Shown one piece after another: positions 25,265 to 33,941 of a stretch of 64,000 bases of DNA. Source of the DNA: Ideonella_A intermedia_A (GTDB taxonomy: Bacteria > Pseudomonadota > Gammaproteobacteria > Burkholderiales > Burkholderiaceae_C); contig CALRPU020000009.1 in NCBI GenBank assembly GCA_943370175.1, positions 1 to 64,000 on the forward strand. The letters are read 5' to 3'. A program made the translations under genes and the position numbers. The notes under the pieces are model-generated. The model made no database searches. It had not been told where the DNA came from and saw nothing but the letters and a program-made list of their open reading frames with translations. Each line of letters opens with the position of its first letter. The stretch's first letter is position 1.

Positions 25265-27208
25265 ATGAAGCACCCCTTGCTCCAGACCATCGACAGCCCG
25301 GCCGATGTGCGCCGGCTGAGCCGTCACGAACTGCAACAGCTGGCCACCGAGCTGCGCGACTTCCTGCTGCACAGCATCGCGCAGACCGGGGGCCACTTGT
25401 CGTCCAACCTGGGCACGGTCGAGCTGACGGTGGCGCTGCACCACGTGTTCAACACGCCGCACGACCGCCTGGTTTGGGACGTGGGTCACCAAACCTACCC
25501 GCACAAGATCCTCACCGGCCGGCGCGACCGCATGGGCACCATCCGCCAGCTGGGCGGCATCAGCGGCTTTCCGCGGCGCGACGAGAGCGAATACGACACC
25601 TTCGGCACGGCCCACTCGTCCACCTCGATTTCCGCCGCGCTGGGCATGGCGCTGGCGGCCAAGCTCAAAGGCGAAGACCGCAAATCGGTCGCGATCATTG
25701 GCGACGGCGCGATGACCGCCGGCATGGCCTTCGAGGCGCTCAACAACGCCGGCATGGACCACGCCAGCGGGCAGGCCGACATCCTGGTGATCCTGAACGA
25801 CAACGACATGTCGATCTCGCCGCCGGTTGGGGCCCTGAACCGCTACCTGGCGCGCCTGCTCAGCGGCAAGTTCTACGCCGCCGCCCGCGACACCGCCAAG
25901 AGCGTGCTGAAGAACGCGCCGCCGCTGCTCGAGTTGGCGCGCCGCTTCGAGGAACATGCCAAGGGCATGGTCGTGCCCGGCACCATCTTCGAGGAATTCG
26001 GTTTCAACTACGTCGGCCCGATCGACGGCCACGACCTCGACTCGCTGGTGCCCACGCTGCAGAACCTGCGCGACATGAAGGGCCCGCAATTCCTGCACGT
26101 GGTCACGAAGAAGGGTTACGGCTACAAGCTGGCCGAGGCCGACCCGGTCAAGTACCACGCGGCTTCGGGCAAGTTCGACCCGGCGCAGGGCTTTCCGCCC
26201 AGCAAGCCGGGCAAGCCCACCTTCACCCAGGTTTTCGGCCAGTGGCTGTGCGACATGGCCGAAAAAGACGAGCGCCTGGTGGGCATCACGCCGGCCATGC
26301 GCGAGGGCTCGGGCATGGTCGAGTTCGACCGCCGCTTTCCGAACCGCTATCACGACGTTGGCATCGCTGAACAGCATGCGGTGACCTTCGCGGCCGGCCT
26401 GGCCTGCGAGGGGCTGAAGCCGGTGGTGGCGATCTATTCCACCTTCCTGCAGCGCGCTTACGACCAGCTGATCCATGACGTGTCGCTGCAAAACCTGCCG
26501 GTCGTGTTCGCGTTGGACCGCGGCGGCCTGGTGGGCGCCGACGGCGCCACCCACGCCGGCGCCTACGACCTGGCCTTCTTGCGCTGCATTCCCAACACCA
26601 GCGTGATCGCCCCGGCCGACGAAAACGAATGCCGCATGGCGCTGACGACTGCGTTCGAGCAAGACCACCCGGTGGCGGTGCGCTACCCGCGGGGCGCTGG
26701 CGCGGGCGTGGACATCCAGCCCGAACTGAACAGCCTGCCTTGGGGCAAGGGCGAAGTGCGCCGGGAGTCGGGCGTGGACGCGGGCCGCGGCGCGCCGCGC
26801 ATCGCGATCCTGTCTTTCGGCACGCTGCTGTACACCGGCTTGGCCGTGGCCGAGCGCATCGACGCCACCGTGGCCAACATGCGCTTCGTCAAGCCGCTCG
26901 ACAAGGAACTGGTGCTGGCCCTCGCGCGCAGCCACGACGCCCTCGTCACCCTGGAAGAGGGCTGCACCATGGGCGGCGCCGGCAGCGCGGTGCTGGAAGC
27001 CCTGGCCGAAGCCGGCGTGACCACGCCCACGCTGGTGCTGGGCCTGCCCGATGTCTTTGTCGAACACGGCGAACCGGCCAAGCTGATGGCCTTGTGCGGC
27101 TTGGACGCGGCCGGCATCGAGCAGTCCATCCTGAAGCGCTTCGCGGCCAAGCCCGCGTTGGTGCCGCCGGCGTCCGCGCCCACGGTGCGCCCGGCCGTCA
27201 ACCACTGA
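25265..27208 (+). CDS. dxs: 1-deoxy-D-xylulose-5-phosphate synthase
   Basis: 647 residues, the full usual length. It catalyses the thiamine-dependent first step of the MEP isoprenoid pathway, joining pyruvate and glyceraldehyde 3-phosphate. Visible signatures are HLSSNLGTVELTVALHHVF (catalytic His region), VWDVGHQTYPHKILTGRR, the thiamine motif GDGAMTAGMAFEALNNAG with ILNDNDMSIS, and GIAEQHAVTFAAGLA in the pyrimidine domain. It follows ispA by 2 bp, so early and late isoprenoid steps are transcribed together. Confidence 0.97.
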   Translation: MKHPLLQTIDSPADVRRLSRHELQQLATELRDFLLHSIAQTGGHLSSNLGTVELTVALHHVFNTPHDRLVWDVGHQTYPHKILTGRRDRMGTIRQLGGISGFPRRDESEYDTFGTAHSSTSISAALGMALAAKLKGEDRKSVAIIGDGAMTAGMAFEALNNAGMDHASGQADILVILNDNDMSISPPVGALNRYLARLLSGKFYAAARDTAKSVLKNAPPLLELARRFEEHAKGMVVPGTIFEEFGFNYVGPIDGHDLDSLVPTLQNLRDMKGPQFLHVVTKKGYGYKLAEADPVKYHAASGKFDPAQGFPPSKPGKPTFTQVFGQWLCDMAEKDERLVGITPAMREGSGMVEFDRRFPNRYHDVGIAEQHAVTFAAGLACEGLKPVVAIYSTFLQRAYDQLIHDVSLQNLPVVFALDRGGLVGADGATHAGAYDLAFLRCIPNTSVIAPADENECRMALTTAFEQDHPVAVRYPRGAGAGVDIQPELNSLPWGKGEVRRESGVDAGRGAPRIAILSFGTLLYTGLAVAERIDATVANMRFVKPLDKELVLALARSHDALVTLEEGCTMGGAGSAVLEALAEAGVTTPTLVLGLPDVFVEHGEPAKLMALCGLDAAGIEQSILKRFAAKPALVPPASAPTVRPAVNH

Positions 27209-27268
27209 GCTCGCGAGCGGCGCGCCGGGCCCTTGGGGGCGGTGCGGCGGCGTGTCCAGTCAGTGAAA

Positions 27269-27285
27269 TTGATCGCTGCGATCAA
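27269..27285. promoter_or_regulatory. Inverted repeat TTGATCG-CTG-CGATCAA between dxs and folE2
   Basis: Two perfect 7-bp arms with a 3-base centre, 78 bp before the folE2 ATG. There is no T-run on either side, so it is more likely an operator than a terminator. It superficially resembles an FNR/Anr half-site pair, but the spacing is 3 bp too long. Confidence 0.35.
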
Positions 27286-27363
27286 GTCCCCGCTGGCCCG
27301 GCGTCGGCGGTTTGGTGTCATCCTCGCGGCTGAGCCTGTTGGTGAAATCCCTGAGCCATTCCC

Positions 27364-28155
27364 ATGAGCAACCTCAAAGACGCCCTCCACATTCCCGACA
27401 CCCAAAGTGAACGGGACGAACGCCACCTGGCGATCCAGCGCGTCGGCGTCAAGGACGTTCGCTACCCGATGGCGCTGAAGCTGGGCACCTCGGTGCTGCA
27501 GACCGTGGCCCAGTGGGACCTGGACGTGGCGCTGCCGGCCGAGCAGAAGGGCACCCACATGAGCCGCTTCGTGGCCTGGTTGGACGGCCTGACCGAGCCG
27601 CTCGACCTGCCCGTGCTGCGCACCCAGATGGCCGCGATGCTCGACAAGCTGCACGCTGACACCGGCCGCGTCGAGGCGCGGTTCCCGTTCTTCCTGCGCA
27701 AGCGCGCGCCGGTGTCCGGCGTGGAAAGCCTGCTCGAATACCAAGGCCGTTGGATTGTTGAAACGCGCGCGGGCCAGACCGCCGTGTTCGCTGAGGTCGT
27801 GGTGCCGGTCAAGAGCCTGTGCCCTTGCTCGAAGGAAATCTCTGATTACGGCGCCCACAACCAGCGCTCGCACGTGACCATCCGCGCCGAGCTGCTGGCC
27901 GAGCTGCCCTGGACCGAGCTGGTGCGTTTCGCCGAGGACAGCGCCTCCAGCGAGATCTGGCCCATGCTCAAGCGCGCCGACGAAAAATGGGTCACCGAGC
28001 GCGCGTATGAAAACCCGAAATTCGTCGAAGACCTGGTGCGCGACGTTGCGCTGCGCCTGAACGCGGACGCCCGCATCGGCCGCTACAGCGTCGACGTGGA
28101 GAACTTCGAGTCCATCCACGCTCACTCGGCCTACGCCCGCATCGAGCGCGGCTGA
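27364..28155 (+). CDS. folE2: GTP cyclohydrolase FolE2
   Basis: 263 residues of the FolE2 (type IB) family, which makes dihydroneopterin triphosphate, the first step of folate synthesis. The N-terminus reads IPDTQSERDERHLAIQRVGV and the active-site region is PCSKEISDYGAHNQRSH, with the conserved metal-binding Cys at residue 153 or 155. FolE2 enzymes work with manganese or iron and often replace zinc-dependent FolE when zinc is short. I see no obvious Zur box upstream, only a 17-bp inverted repeat. Confidence 0.95.
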   Translation: MSNLKDALHIPDTQSERDERHLAIQRVGVKDVRYPMALKLGTSVLQTVAQWDLDVALPAEQKGTHMSRFVAWLDGLTEPLDLPVLRTQMAAMLDKLHADTGRVEARFPFFLRKRAPVSGVESLLEYQGRWIVETRAGQTAVFAEVVVPVKSLCPCSKEISDYGAHNQRSHVTIRAELLAELPWTELVRFAEDSASSEIWPMLKRADEKWVTERAYENPKFVEDLVRDVALRLNADARIGRYSVDVENFESIHAHSAYARIERG

Positions 28156-28189
28156 GTCACCCGCCGGTGGCCGCTGCCAAAATGCACCG

Positions 28190-29416
28190 GTGACCACCCC
28201 ACCCGCCATCGACATCCACACCCCCGCCGTGCGTCAGGCGGGACGCGACTGGTTGTCGCTGGCGCTGATGGACGCGCGCAACCGCAGCCTGCGCTGGATC
28301 GCCGAGCTGTCGCCCGCGCTGTCCCGCGGCACCCCGGCAGACGCGGACATCGACCCGCCGGCCTGGACCCTCGGCCACATCGCCTGGTACCAGGAAGCCT
28401 GGATCGCCCGCAATGTGCAGCGTCGGCGTGGCGCGGCCTGCGACCCCAGCGCGCCGCGCTTGCCGTCGGTGCTGGCCCAGGCCGATGCGCTGTTCGACCC
28501 CGACCGCGTGCCGGCCGCCGATCGCCGGGCGCTGAGCCTGCCCGGCTTGGACGAACTTCGCCAGTACCTCGCCGACACCATCGACATCACGCTGGACCTG
28601 CTGGCGGCCAGCGAGGACAGCGACGAGGCGCTGTACTTCTTTCGCCTGGCCGTGCTGCACGAGGACCTGCAGTCCGAGGCGCTGGCCGTGGCGGCGCAGA
28701 CCCTGGGCGTGCCACAGGGCGACGCCGCCAACCTGTGCCGGCCAGGCCGCCAGCACCCGCCCCGGGAGCCGCTCGGGTTTCCGGCCACACGGTGGTTGCA
28801 GGGCTCGCCCGACGTGGGCCTGGTGCTGGACAACGAACGCCCGGTGCAGCTGCAGCAGCTGCCCGAGTTCGAGATCGACGCGCAGCCGGTCAGCTGGTCG
28901 CAGTTCACCGAGTTCGTCGAGGACGGCGGCTACGACGACGCGCGCTGGTGGACGCCCGAGGGCCACGCCTGGGTGCAACGCCAGGGCCGCCGCACCCCGC
29001 GCCATGTGCTTCAGATGCGCCAGGGCGTGCTGCAACGGCGCTTCGGGCGCGACACCCGCGTGCCGCTGAGCCAGCCTGTGGTCCACGTCAGCGCCCATGA
29101 AGCCCAAGCCTGGTGCCGCTGGGCTGGACGGCGCCTGCCCAGCGAGCTGGAATGGGAGGTGGCGGCCCACCAGGGCGCGTTCCGGGGCTTCCGCTGGGGT
29201 GAGGTGCTGGAGTGGACGGCCACCACCTTCCGCCCCTATGCCGACCCCTTGCCACAACCCGACCGCCATTGGTCGCAGCCCGCCTACGGGAACGCCCGCA
29301 GCCTGCGAGGGGCGTCGTTCGCCACGTCGGGGCGGCTGCGCGACCCCAAGTTCCGCCGCCATGCGGCCCTGACCCACGACGTCAGCTTTTGCGGGTTTCG
29401 CAGCTGCGCCCTGTGA
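28190..29416 (+). CDS. EgtB/SenA-like SUMF1-family protein with an altered iron-binding motif
   Basis: 408 residues starting at a GTG. An N-terminal DinB-like domain holds His63 in WTLGHIAWYQEA. A second motif, LHEDLQSEAL, spans 156-165 and is followed by a C-terminal formylglycine-generating-type domain (VSWSQFTEF, WCRWAGRRLPSELEWEVAA, RGASFAT, FCGFRSC). This is the architecture of EgtB (ergothioneine) and SenA (selenoneine) synthases, which form a C-S or C-Se bond on trimethylated histidine. The family motif normally reads HExxHxE; here the second His is Gln161, so one expected iron ligand is missing. No senB, selD or egtD gene is nearby. It may be a divergent or inactive relative. Confidence 0.75.
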   Translation: MTTPPAIDIHTPAVRQAGRDWLSLALMDARNRSLRWIAELSPALSRGTPADADIDPPAWTLGHIAWYQEAWIARNVQRRRGAACDPSAPRLPSVLAQADALFDPDRVPAADRRALSLPGLDELRQYLADTIDITLDLLAASEDSDEALYFFRLAVLHEDLQSEALAVAAQTLGVPQGDAANLCRPGRQHPPREPLGFPATRWLQGSPDVGLVLDNERPVQLQQLPEFEIDAQPVSWSQFTEFVEDGGYDDARWWTPEGHAWVQRQGRRTPRHVLQMRQGVLQRRFGRDTRVPLSQPVVHVSAHEAQAWCRWAGRRLPSELEWEVAAHQGAFRGFRWGEVLEWTATTFRPYADPLPQPDRHWSQPAYGNARSLRGASFATSGRLRDPKFRRHAALTHDVSFCGFRSCAL

Positions 29417-29506
29417 GCGGCGTCGAACAGGGCTCACATCAAGATACAAGCGCGTCGGGCGGATGCACTAAGGTCGCTTGATCTTCCGTGATCACGAACC
29501 TGCTGC

Positions 29507-30199
29507 ATGTCGGGACGCTACAAACCTGTCGCCTTCGAACCCCGCGGACACCGCCGCCAGCGCCGGGGCCTGCCCCGGTGGCTGGTGCTGCTTTTGACCG
29601 GCACCGCGTTCGGCGCCATCGGCGTCATCGTCGTGCAAGAGCGTTACCTGCCGCCGCGCCTGTCGGCCAGCGCTTCGGCCGACCTGCGCGACGCGCTGGC
29701 CACGACCCAGGCTGAACAGCAGCGGCTGGAAACCGACCTGGCCCAGACCAGCCAACAGCTCAAGGCGGCGCTGGCGGCCAAGCAATCGCTCACCGACGAG
29801 CTCGCGTCCAGCCGCCAGACCATTGCCGGCTTGCGCGAGGACGTGGCGTCCGTGCTGGCCGCGCTGCCGCCCGACCCGCGTGGCGGCAAGGTCGAAGTGC
29901 GCGCAGGGCGGTTCAGCGTCGACTCGGGCAAGCTGGTCTACGACGTGATGTTGTCGCGCGACCGCGCTGGCGGCCGGCCGTTCACCGGCGTGATGCAGCT
30001 GGTGGTGGCGGGCGACTCGGCGCGCGGCAATGCCACCAGCGTCGCGCTCAAGCCCATTGCCGTGTCGGTGGGGCTCTACCAGAGTTTGCGGGGCAGCGTG
30101 CCTTTGCCCGACGACTTCAAGCCCAGCCAGACCACCATCCGTGTGCTGGACCGCCCGGACGGCAATCAGCACGGCATGCGCGTCATGCTGGTGAAGTAG
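29507..30199 (+). CDS. Small membrane protein with coiled coil (DUF6776-like)
   Basis: 230 residues. A basic cytoplasmic N-terminus and one transmembrane helix (WLVLLLTGTAFGAIGVIVV, about 25-43) are followed by a coiled-coil stretch (ATTQAEQQRLETDLAQTSQQ, about 64-125). A beta-rich C-terminal domain ends in a strand-rich segment (TTIRVLDRPDGNQHGMRVMLV). The layout resembles DUF6776 proteins that accompany cell-shape genes in other proteobacteria, but no such gene is beside it here. Function unknown. Its last 17 bp overlap the end of the convergent regulator gene. Confidence 0.75.
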   Translation: MSGRYKPVAFEPRGHRRQRRGLPRWLVLLLTGTAFGAIGVIVVQERYLPPRLSASASADLRDALATTQAEQQRLETDLAQTSQQLKAALAAKQSLTDELASSRQTIAGLREDVASVLAALPPDPRGGKVEVRAGRFSVDSGKLVYDVMLSRDRAGGRPFTGVMQLVVAGDSARGNATSVALKPIAVSVGLYQSLRGSVPLPDDFKPSQTTIRVLDRPDGNQHGMRVMLVK

Positions 30200-31406
30200 C
30201 GGGCATCGTCGCCCCCGCCGCCGACTTGGGCGTGCGGTAGCTCCACCACGGCAACACGCGGCGCAGCGACAGCACCTCGCCACTTTGCTGGGGCTCGTAG
30301 CCTGGGATCGCCGCCAGTGCCTGTTGCCAGCGCGGCGAGGCCAGCAGCGTCAGCAAGGCGTTGATGTGCGGGTGGCTCAGGCTGGTGTGCAGTGTGGCCA
30401 GGAAGTACTGCTCCTGCACCAGGGGCACGAAGCCCAGCCCACGGGCCACCGCCGCGGCCTCGATGCCGAAGGCGGCGTCCGCGCTGCCGCTGGCCACCGC
30501 TTCGGCGGCGCCTTGGTGCGAGGGCTCCGTGGCGTCGTAGCCCAGGATCGACGCCGGGTCGATCTGCCGGGCCGCGAGCAGTTCGTCCAGCACCACCCGC
30601 GTGCCCGAGCCGCGGGCGCGGTTGGAAAAGCGCAGCCCGGGCCGCAGCAGGTCGTCCAGCGTGCGCAAGCCCATCGGGTTGCCGGCGGGCACGATCAGCC
30701 CTTGCGTGCGCCGCGCGAAACCGATCAGCTTGTGCCGGCCCGGTTGCAGCATCGGCCGGTAGGTTCGCGCGGTGGGCGAGCGCAGCGGCGCGTCGACGAT
30801 GGCGTGGAAGCCTGCGAGCAGGCAGCGCCCGTCATTGAGCGCGGCAAGCGCGTCGACGCTGCCGGTGAACTGGATGTCCAGCAGCAGGCGGTGGTCGGCC
30901 TGGGCCAGGTCGCGCAGGCGGGGCAGGGCGTCGTCGTGGCTGGCCGACATGGTGATCACGCCGGCCGTGTCGTCGAAGGCGATCGCGAAGGCGCGCTCCA
31001 GTTCGCTGCGCAGCGCCTCGATCTGGGGGGCCAGCCGGGCCTGCGCCCGGCGCTCGGCCCACAGCAGCTTCTCGCCAAAGGGCGACAGCAGCGCGGCCTG
31101 ACCTTTGACCCAGATGACGAGGTGGTGGCCGAGCGCTTCTTCCCAACGCTTGAGCTCGCCCCACACGTGGCGGTACGACAAGTCCAACTGCCGCGCGGCG
31201 CCGGAGATCGAGCCGGTGGCGTGCACCGCCGCGAGCATCGCCATCAGCGGGTGGTGCAGGGCCTGCGGGTCGCGGTCCCGGTCTCGGTCGCGGTCGCGGT
31301 CGCGGTCGCGGTCGCGGTCGCGCTGGCTGGCGGTCGCCGCGTCGGCGTCCGCAGCGCGGCGCGGCGGGGTGAGCTGGTACGTGAGGTTGACCTTGTGCAT
31401 GGGCAT
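30183..31406 (-). CDS. ModE-type HTH regulator fused to a periplasmic-binding-protein-like domain
   Basis: About 407 residues. After an N-terminal linker containing nine Arg-Asp dipeptides (about 29-46) comes a LysR/ModE-type winged helix (LMAMLAAVHATGSISGAARQLDLSYRH.. HVWGELKRWEEALG). A type-2 binding-protein-like domain (about 140-400) follows, with ARGSGTRVVLDELL and SGSADAAFGIEAAA. Such fusions regulate molybdate or tungstate transport and sense the oxyanion or cofactor. It is divergent from tupBCA, so it is most probably the local tungstate/molybdate repressor. ATGs at 31406 and 31400 are both possible starts with no clear ribosome binding site. A further-upstream TTG at 31478 was rejected because it lies in the candidate operator. 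Confidence 0.85.
   Translation of the reverse strand: MPMHKVNLTYQLTPPRRAADADAATASQRDRDRDRDRDRDRDRDRDPQALHHPLMAMLAAVHATGSISGAARQLDLSYRHVWGELKRWEEALGHHLVIWVKGQAALLSPFGEKLLWAERRAQARLAPQIEALRSELERAFAIAFDDTAGVITMSASHDDALPRLRDLAQADHRLLLDIQFTGSVDALAALNDGRCLLAGFHAIVDAPLRSPTARTYRPMLQPGRHKLIGFARRTQGLIVPAGNPMGLRTLDDLLRPGLRFSNRARGSGTRVVLDELLAARQIDPASILGYDATEPSHQGAAEAVASGSADAAFGIEAAAVARGLGFVPLVQEQYFLATLHTSLSHPHINALLTLLASPRWQQALAAIPGYEPQQSGEVLSLRRVLPWWSYRTPKSAAGATMPATSPA
31269..31322 (-). repeat. Hexanucleotide microsatellite (nine units) in the regulator gene
   Basis: Nine consecutive 6-bp units, GTCGCG on the + strand; units two and three are GTCCCG and GTCTCG. They encode nine Arg-Asp dipeptides just before the DNA-binding domain. 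Because the unit is a multiple of three, slippage would change linker length without breaking the frame. Confidence 0.9.
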
Positions 31407-31471
31407 GGTGGGCTGAGCCGCGACTTTACGGGGTGGCGGCCACTCGCGCGCTGGCGCAGCGTCAACGGTCT

Positions 31472-31489
31472 TATGCAATGCACTTCATA
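31472..31489. promoter_or_regulatory. Candidate ModE/TunR-type operator of the tup operon
   Basis: TATGCAATGCACTTCATA is an 18-bp imperfect inverted repeat (7 of 9 base pairs symmetric, TATG and CATA outer arms). It lies in the divergent region 66 bp upstream of the regulator start and about 118 bp upstream of tupB. A CACAAT hexamer at 31513-31518 could be the tupB -10, which puts the palindrome directly against or just upstream of its -35 region. Confidence 0.45.
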
Positions 31490-31606
31490 TCGCGCCGGGT
31501 CGGGAGGCCGACCACAATCCGGCGCCCGAACCGCCTTGGTTCGCGACGTCCCACCGCCCTGCGGGGCCGCCACGGGCCACGTGGCGCGCCCTTTTGACCG
31601 AATTCC

Positions 31607-32320
31607 ATGAGTGCCTTTGCCGACAGCGTGGCCACCGCCTTCGCCTTGATCACCCAGGCCGACGCCGCCTTGCTGCGCACGGTCGGGTTGTCGTTGGCGG
31701 TCAGTGCCAGCGCCTGCGCCTGCGCTGCGGGCGTGGGGTTGCTGATGGGCGCCTGGTTGGCGGTGGCGCGTTTTCCCGGCCACCGGCTGGCGGTGATGGC
31801 GATGAACACCCTGCTCGCCTTGCCCTCGGTGGTGGTGGGGTTGATCGTGTACCTGCTGCTGTCGCGCAGCGGGCCGCTGGGCTCGTTCGGCATCCTCTTC
31901 ACGCCCACGGCCATGGTCATCGCCCAGACCATCCTGGTGCTGCCGGTGGTCGCGGCCCTGTCCCGCCAGCTGGTGGGCGACAGCCTGCGCGACGGGGGCG
32001 ACCAGCTGCGCTCGATGGGCGCCGGCCCGCTGACCTGCGCCTTGTTGATGCTGGTGCACGAGCGCTGGGCGGTCGTCACCGTGCTGCTGACGGCCTTTGG
32101 CCGCGCCATCGCCGAGGTCGGGGCGGTCATGATCGTGGGCGGCAACATCGATGGCGTGACCCGCACGATGACCACGGCCATCGCGCTGGAAACCAGCAAA
32201 GGCGACCTGCCGTTGGCGATGGCGCTGGGCATCGTGCTGCTGGCGGTGGTGGGCGTGGTGAACCTGGGCATCGGGCTGATTCAGCGCGGCCAGGGCTCGG
32301 CCCTGGCGGGGGTGCGCTGA
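31607..32320 (+). CDS. tupB: Tungstate ABC transporter permease TupB
   Basis: 237 residues with five to six membrane helices (for example LLRTVGLSLAVSASACACAA, MNTLLALPSVVVGLIVYLLL). The cytoplasmic coupling loop AFGRAIAEVGAVMIVGGNIDG is characteristic of the tungstate/molybdate permeases. It forms the inner-membrane channel of the TupABC importer. Its stop codon overlaps the tupC start (TGATG). Confidence 0.92.
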   Translation: MSAFADSVATAFALITQADAALLRTVGLSLAVSASACACAAGVGLLMGAWLAVARFPGHRLAVMAMNTLLALPSVVVGLIVYLLLSRSGPLGSFGILFTPTAMVIAQTILVLPVVAALSRQLVGDSLRDGGDQLRSMGAGPLTCALLMLVHERWAVVTVLLTAFGRAIAEVGAVMIVGGNIDGVTRTMTTAIALETSKGDLPLAMALGIVLLAVVGVVNLGIGLIQRGQGSALAGVR

Positions 32321-33081
32321 TGCAGGCCTACACCGTGCACGGCCGCCCGCCGCTGCTGCGGCTGCAGCAGGCCAGCGTGCGCTTCGGCGAGGTCCAGGCC
32401 CTGCAGCAGGTCAGCCTGGACATTCACCCTGGCGAGGTGATTGCGCTGGTGGGCGCCAACGGTTCCGGCAAGACCACCTTGCTGCGCACCTTGCATGGCG
32501 TGGTGAGCCACACGGGCCTGCGTGAACTGGGCGTGGTGAGCGCCCCGGGCGAGGCCGCACCGCGCCCGGCGGTGCAGTGCATGGTCTACCAGCGTCCGTT
32601 CATGCTGAAGCTGTCGGTGCGCAACAACTTGCGGCTGGCCCTGTGGCTGGGTGGTGTGCCCCGTGCGCACTGGGCGCAGCGCACCGACCACGCCCTGCAA
32701 CGGGTGGGCCTGGCCGGCTTTGGCGGCCGGCCAGCGCGGGCGTTGTCCGGTGGGCAGCAGCAGCGGCTGGCCCTGGCGCGGGCCTGGGTCGTGCGGCCCG
32801 ACGTCCTGTTCCTGGACGAGCCCACGGCCAGCCTCGACCCCGGGGCCAAGAAGGAAATCGAAGCGCTCATGGCCGACTTCGCCAGCGACGGCACAGCCCT
32901 CGTCATGAGCACCCACAACCTCGGTCAGGCCAAGCGCCTGGCCACCCGCGTCGTGTACCTCGAAGCGGGGCGCCTGGTCGTGGACCTGCCGAAGCCGGTG
33001 TTCTTTTTCGGTGGGTCGCAGCCGGGCATGGACAAGGTCGACACGTTTCTTAAAGGAGAACTGGCATGGAATTTGGAATGA
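32320..33081 (+). CDS. tupC: Tungstate ABC transporter ATP-binding protein TupC
   Basis: 253 residues. Walker A is GANGSGKTTL, the Q-loop lies in MVYQRPFML, the ABC signature is LSGGQQQRLALARA, Walker B is VLFLDEPTASLD, and the switch histidine is in MSTHN. It drives import through TupB. The ATG overlaps the tupB stop and its own 3' end overlaps the tupA start by 16 bp, so translation of the three genes is coupled. Confidence 0.93.
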   Translation: MQAYTVHGRPPLLRLQQASVRFGEVQALQQVSLDIHPGEVIALVGANGSGKTTLLRTLHGVVSHTGLRELGVVSAPGEAAPRPAVQCMVYQRPFMLKLSVRNNLRLALWLGGVPRAHWAQRTDHALQRVGLAGFGGRPARALSGGQQQRLALARAWVVRPDVLFLDEPTASLDPGAKKEIEALMADFASDGTALVMSTHNLGQAKRLATRVVYLEAGRLVVDLPKPVFFFGGSQPGMDKVDTFLKGELAWNLE

Positions 33082-33941
33082 AGCCCATCAACGCCCCGTC
33101 GCGCCGTCAGGCGATTGGGCGTGGTCTGGCCCTGGCAATGGCGATCTCGACCGGGCTGGGGGCTGCCGCGCTGCCCGGCGTGGCGCAGGCGCAGGACAAG
33201 ACCATCGTGATGGCGTCCACCACCTCGACCGATCAGTCGGGCTTGTTCGCCCACTTGCTGCCCGCTTTCAAGAAGGCCACCGGCATCGACGTGCGCGTGG
33301 TGGCGTTGGGCACGGGCCAGGCCATCGACACCGCGCGACGTGGCGACGCTGACATCGTCTTCGTGCACGACAAGGTGGCCGAGGAAAAGTTCGTCGCCGA
33401 CGGCTTCGGCCTGAAGCGCACCGAGGTCATGTACAACGACTTCGTGGTCATCGGCCCCAAGGGCGACCCGGCCGGCGCGGCGGGCAAGGACGTGGTGGCC
33501 GCGCTCGGCAAGCTGGCCACGGGCAGCGCGCCCTTCATTTCCCGCGGCGACAAAAGCGGCACCCACGCCGCCGAGCTGCGCTACTGGAAGGCCGCCGGCA
33601 TCGACACCCCCGTGGGCAAGGTGGCCGGCTACAAGGAATGCGGCTGCGGCATGGGCCCGGCGCTGAACATCGCGTCCGGCAGCAACGCCTACGTGTTGGC
33701 CGACCGCGGCACCTGGCTGAGCTTCAAGAACCGCGGCGATCTGGCGGTGCTCGTGCAAGGCGACACGCGGCTGTTCAACCAATACGGCGTGATCGTGGTC
33801 AACCCGGCCAAGCACCCGCACGTCAAGAAGGACCTGGCCCAGGCTTTTGCCGATTGGGTGGTGGGCGCGGACGGCCAGGCCACCATCGCCAGCTACAAGA
33901 TCGGCGGCGAGCAGTTGTTCTTCCCCAATGCGAAGCCTTGA
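33066..33941 (+). CDS. tupA: Tungstate-binding periplasmic protein TupA
   Basis: 291 residues with an excellent ribosome binding site (AAAGGAG) and a twin-arginine-like signal (SRRQAIGRG, then a hydrophobic core to GVAQAQ). The mature N-terminus reads IVMASTTSTDQSGLF. This TTTS-type motif is diagnostic of TupA and distinguishes it from ModA, whose members have the AAS(L/T) pattern. A second binding segment is SRGDKSGTHAAEL. It binds tungstate with high selectivity over molybdate and delivers it to TupB. Confidence 0.94.
   Translation: MEFGMKPINAPSRRQAIGRGLALAMAISTGLGAAALPGVAQAQDKTIVMASTTSTDQSGLFAHLLPAFKKATGIDVRVVALGTGQAIDTARRGDADIVFVHDKVAEEKFVADGFGLKRTEVMYNDFVVIGPKGDPAGAAGKDVVAALGKLATGSAPFISRGDKSGTHAAELRYWKAAGIDTPVGKVAGYKECGCGMGPALNIASGSNAYVLADRGTWLSFKNRGDLAVLVQGDTRLFNQYGVIVVNPAKHPHVKKDLAQAFADWVVGADGQATIASYKIGGEQLFFPNAKP

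Noticed and set aside
27269..27285. FNR/Anr box upstream of folE2
   Set aside because: TTGAT and ATCAA are separated by 7 bases instead of the required 4.
31406..31478. Upstream TTG start at 31478 for the ModE-type regulator
   Set aside because: It would add 24 residues without similarity and would place the start inside the candidate operator; ATGs at 31406 and 31400 are better.
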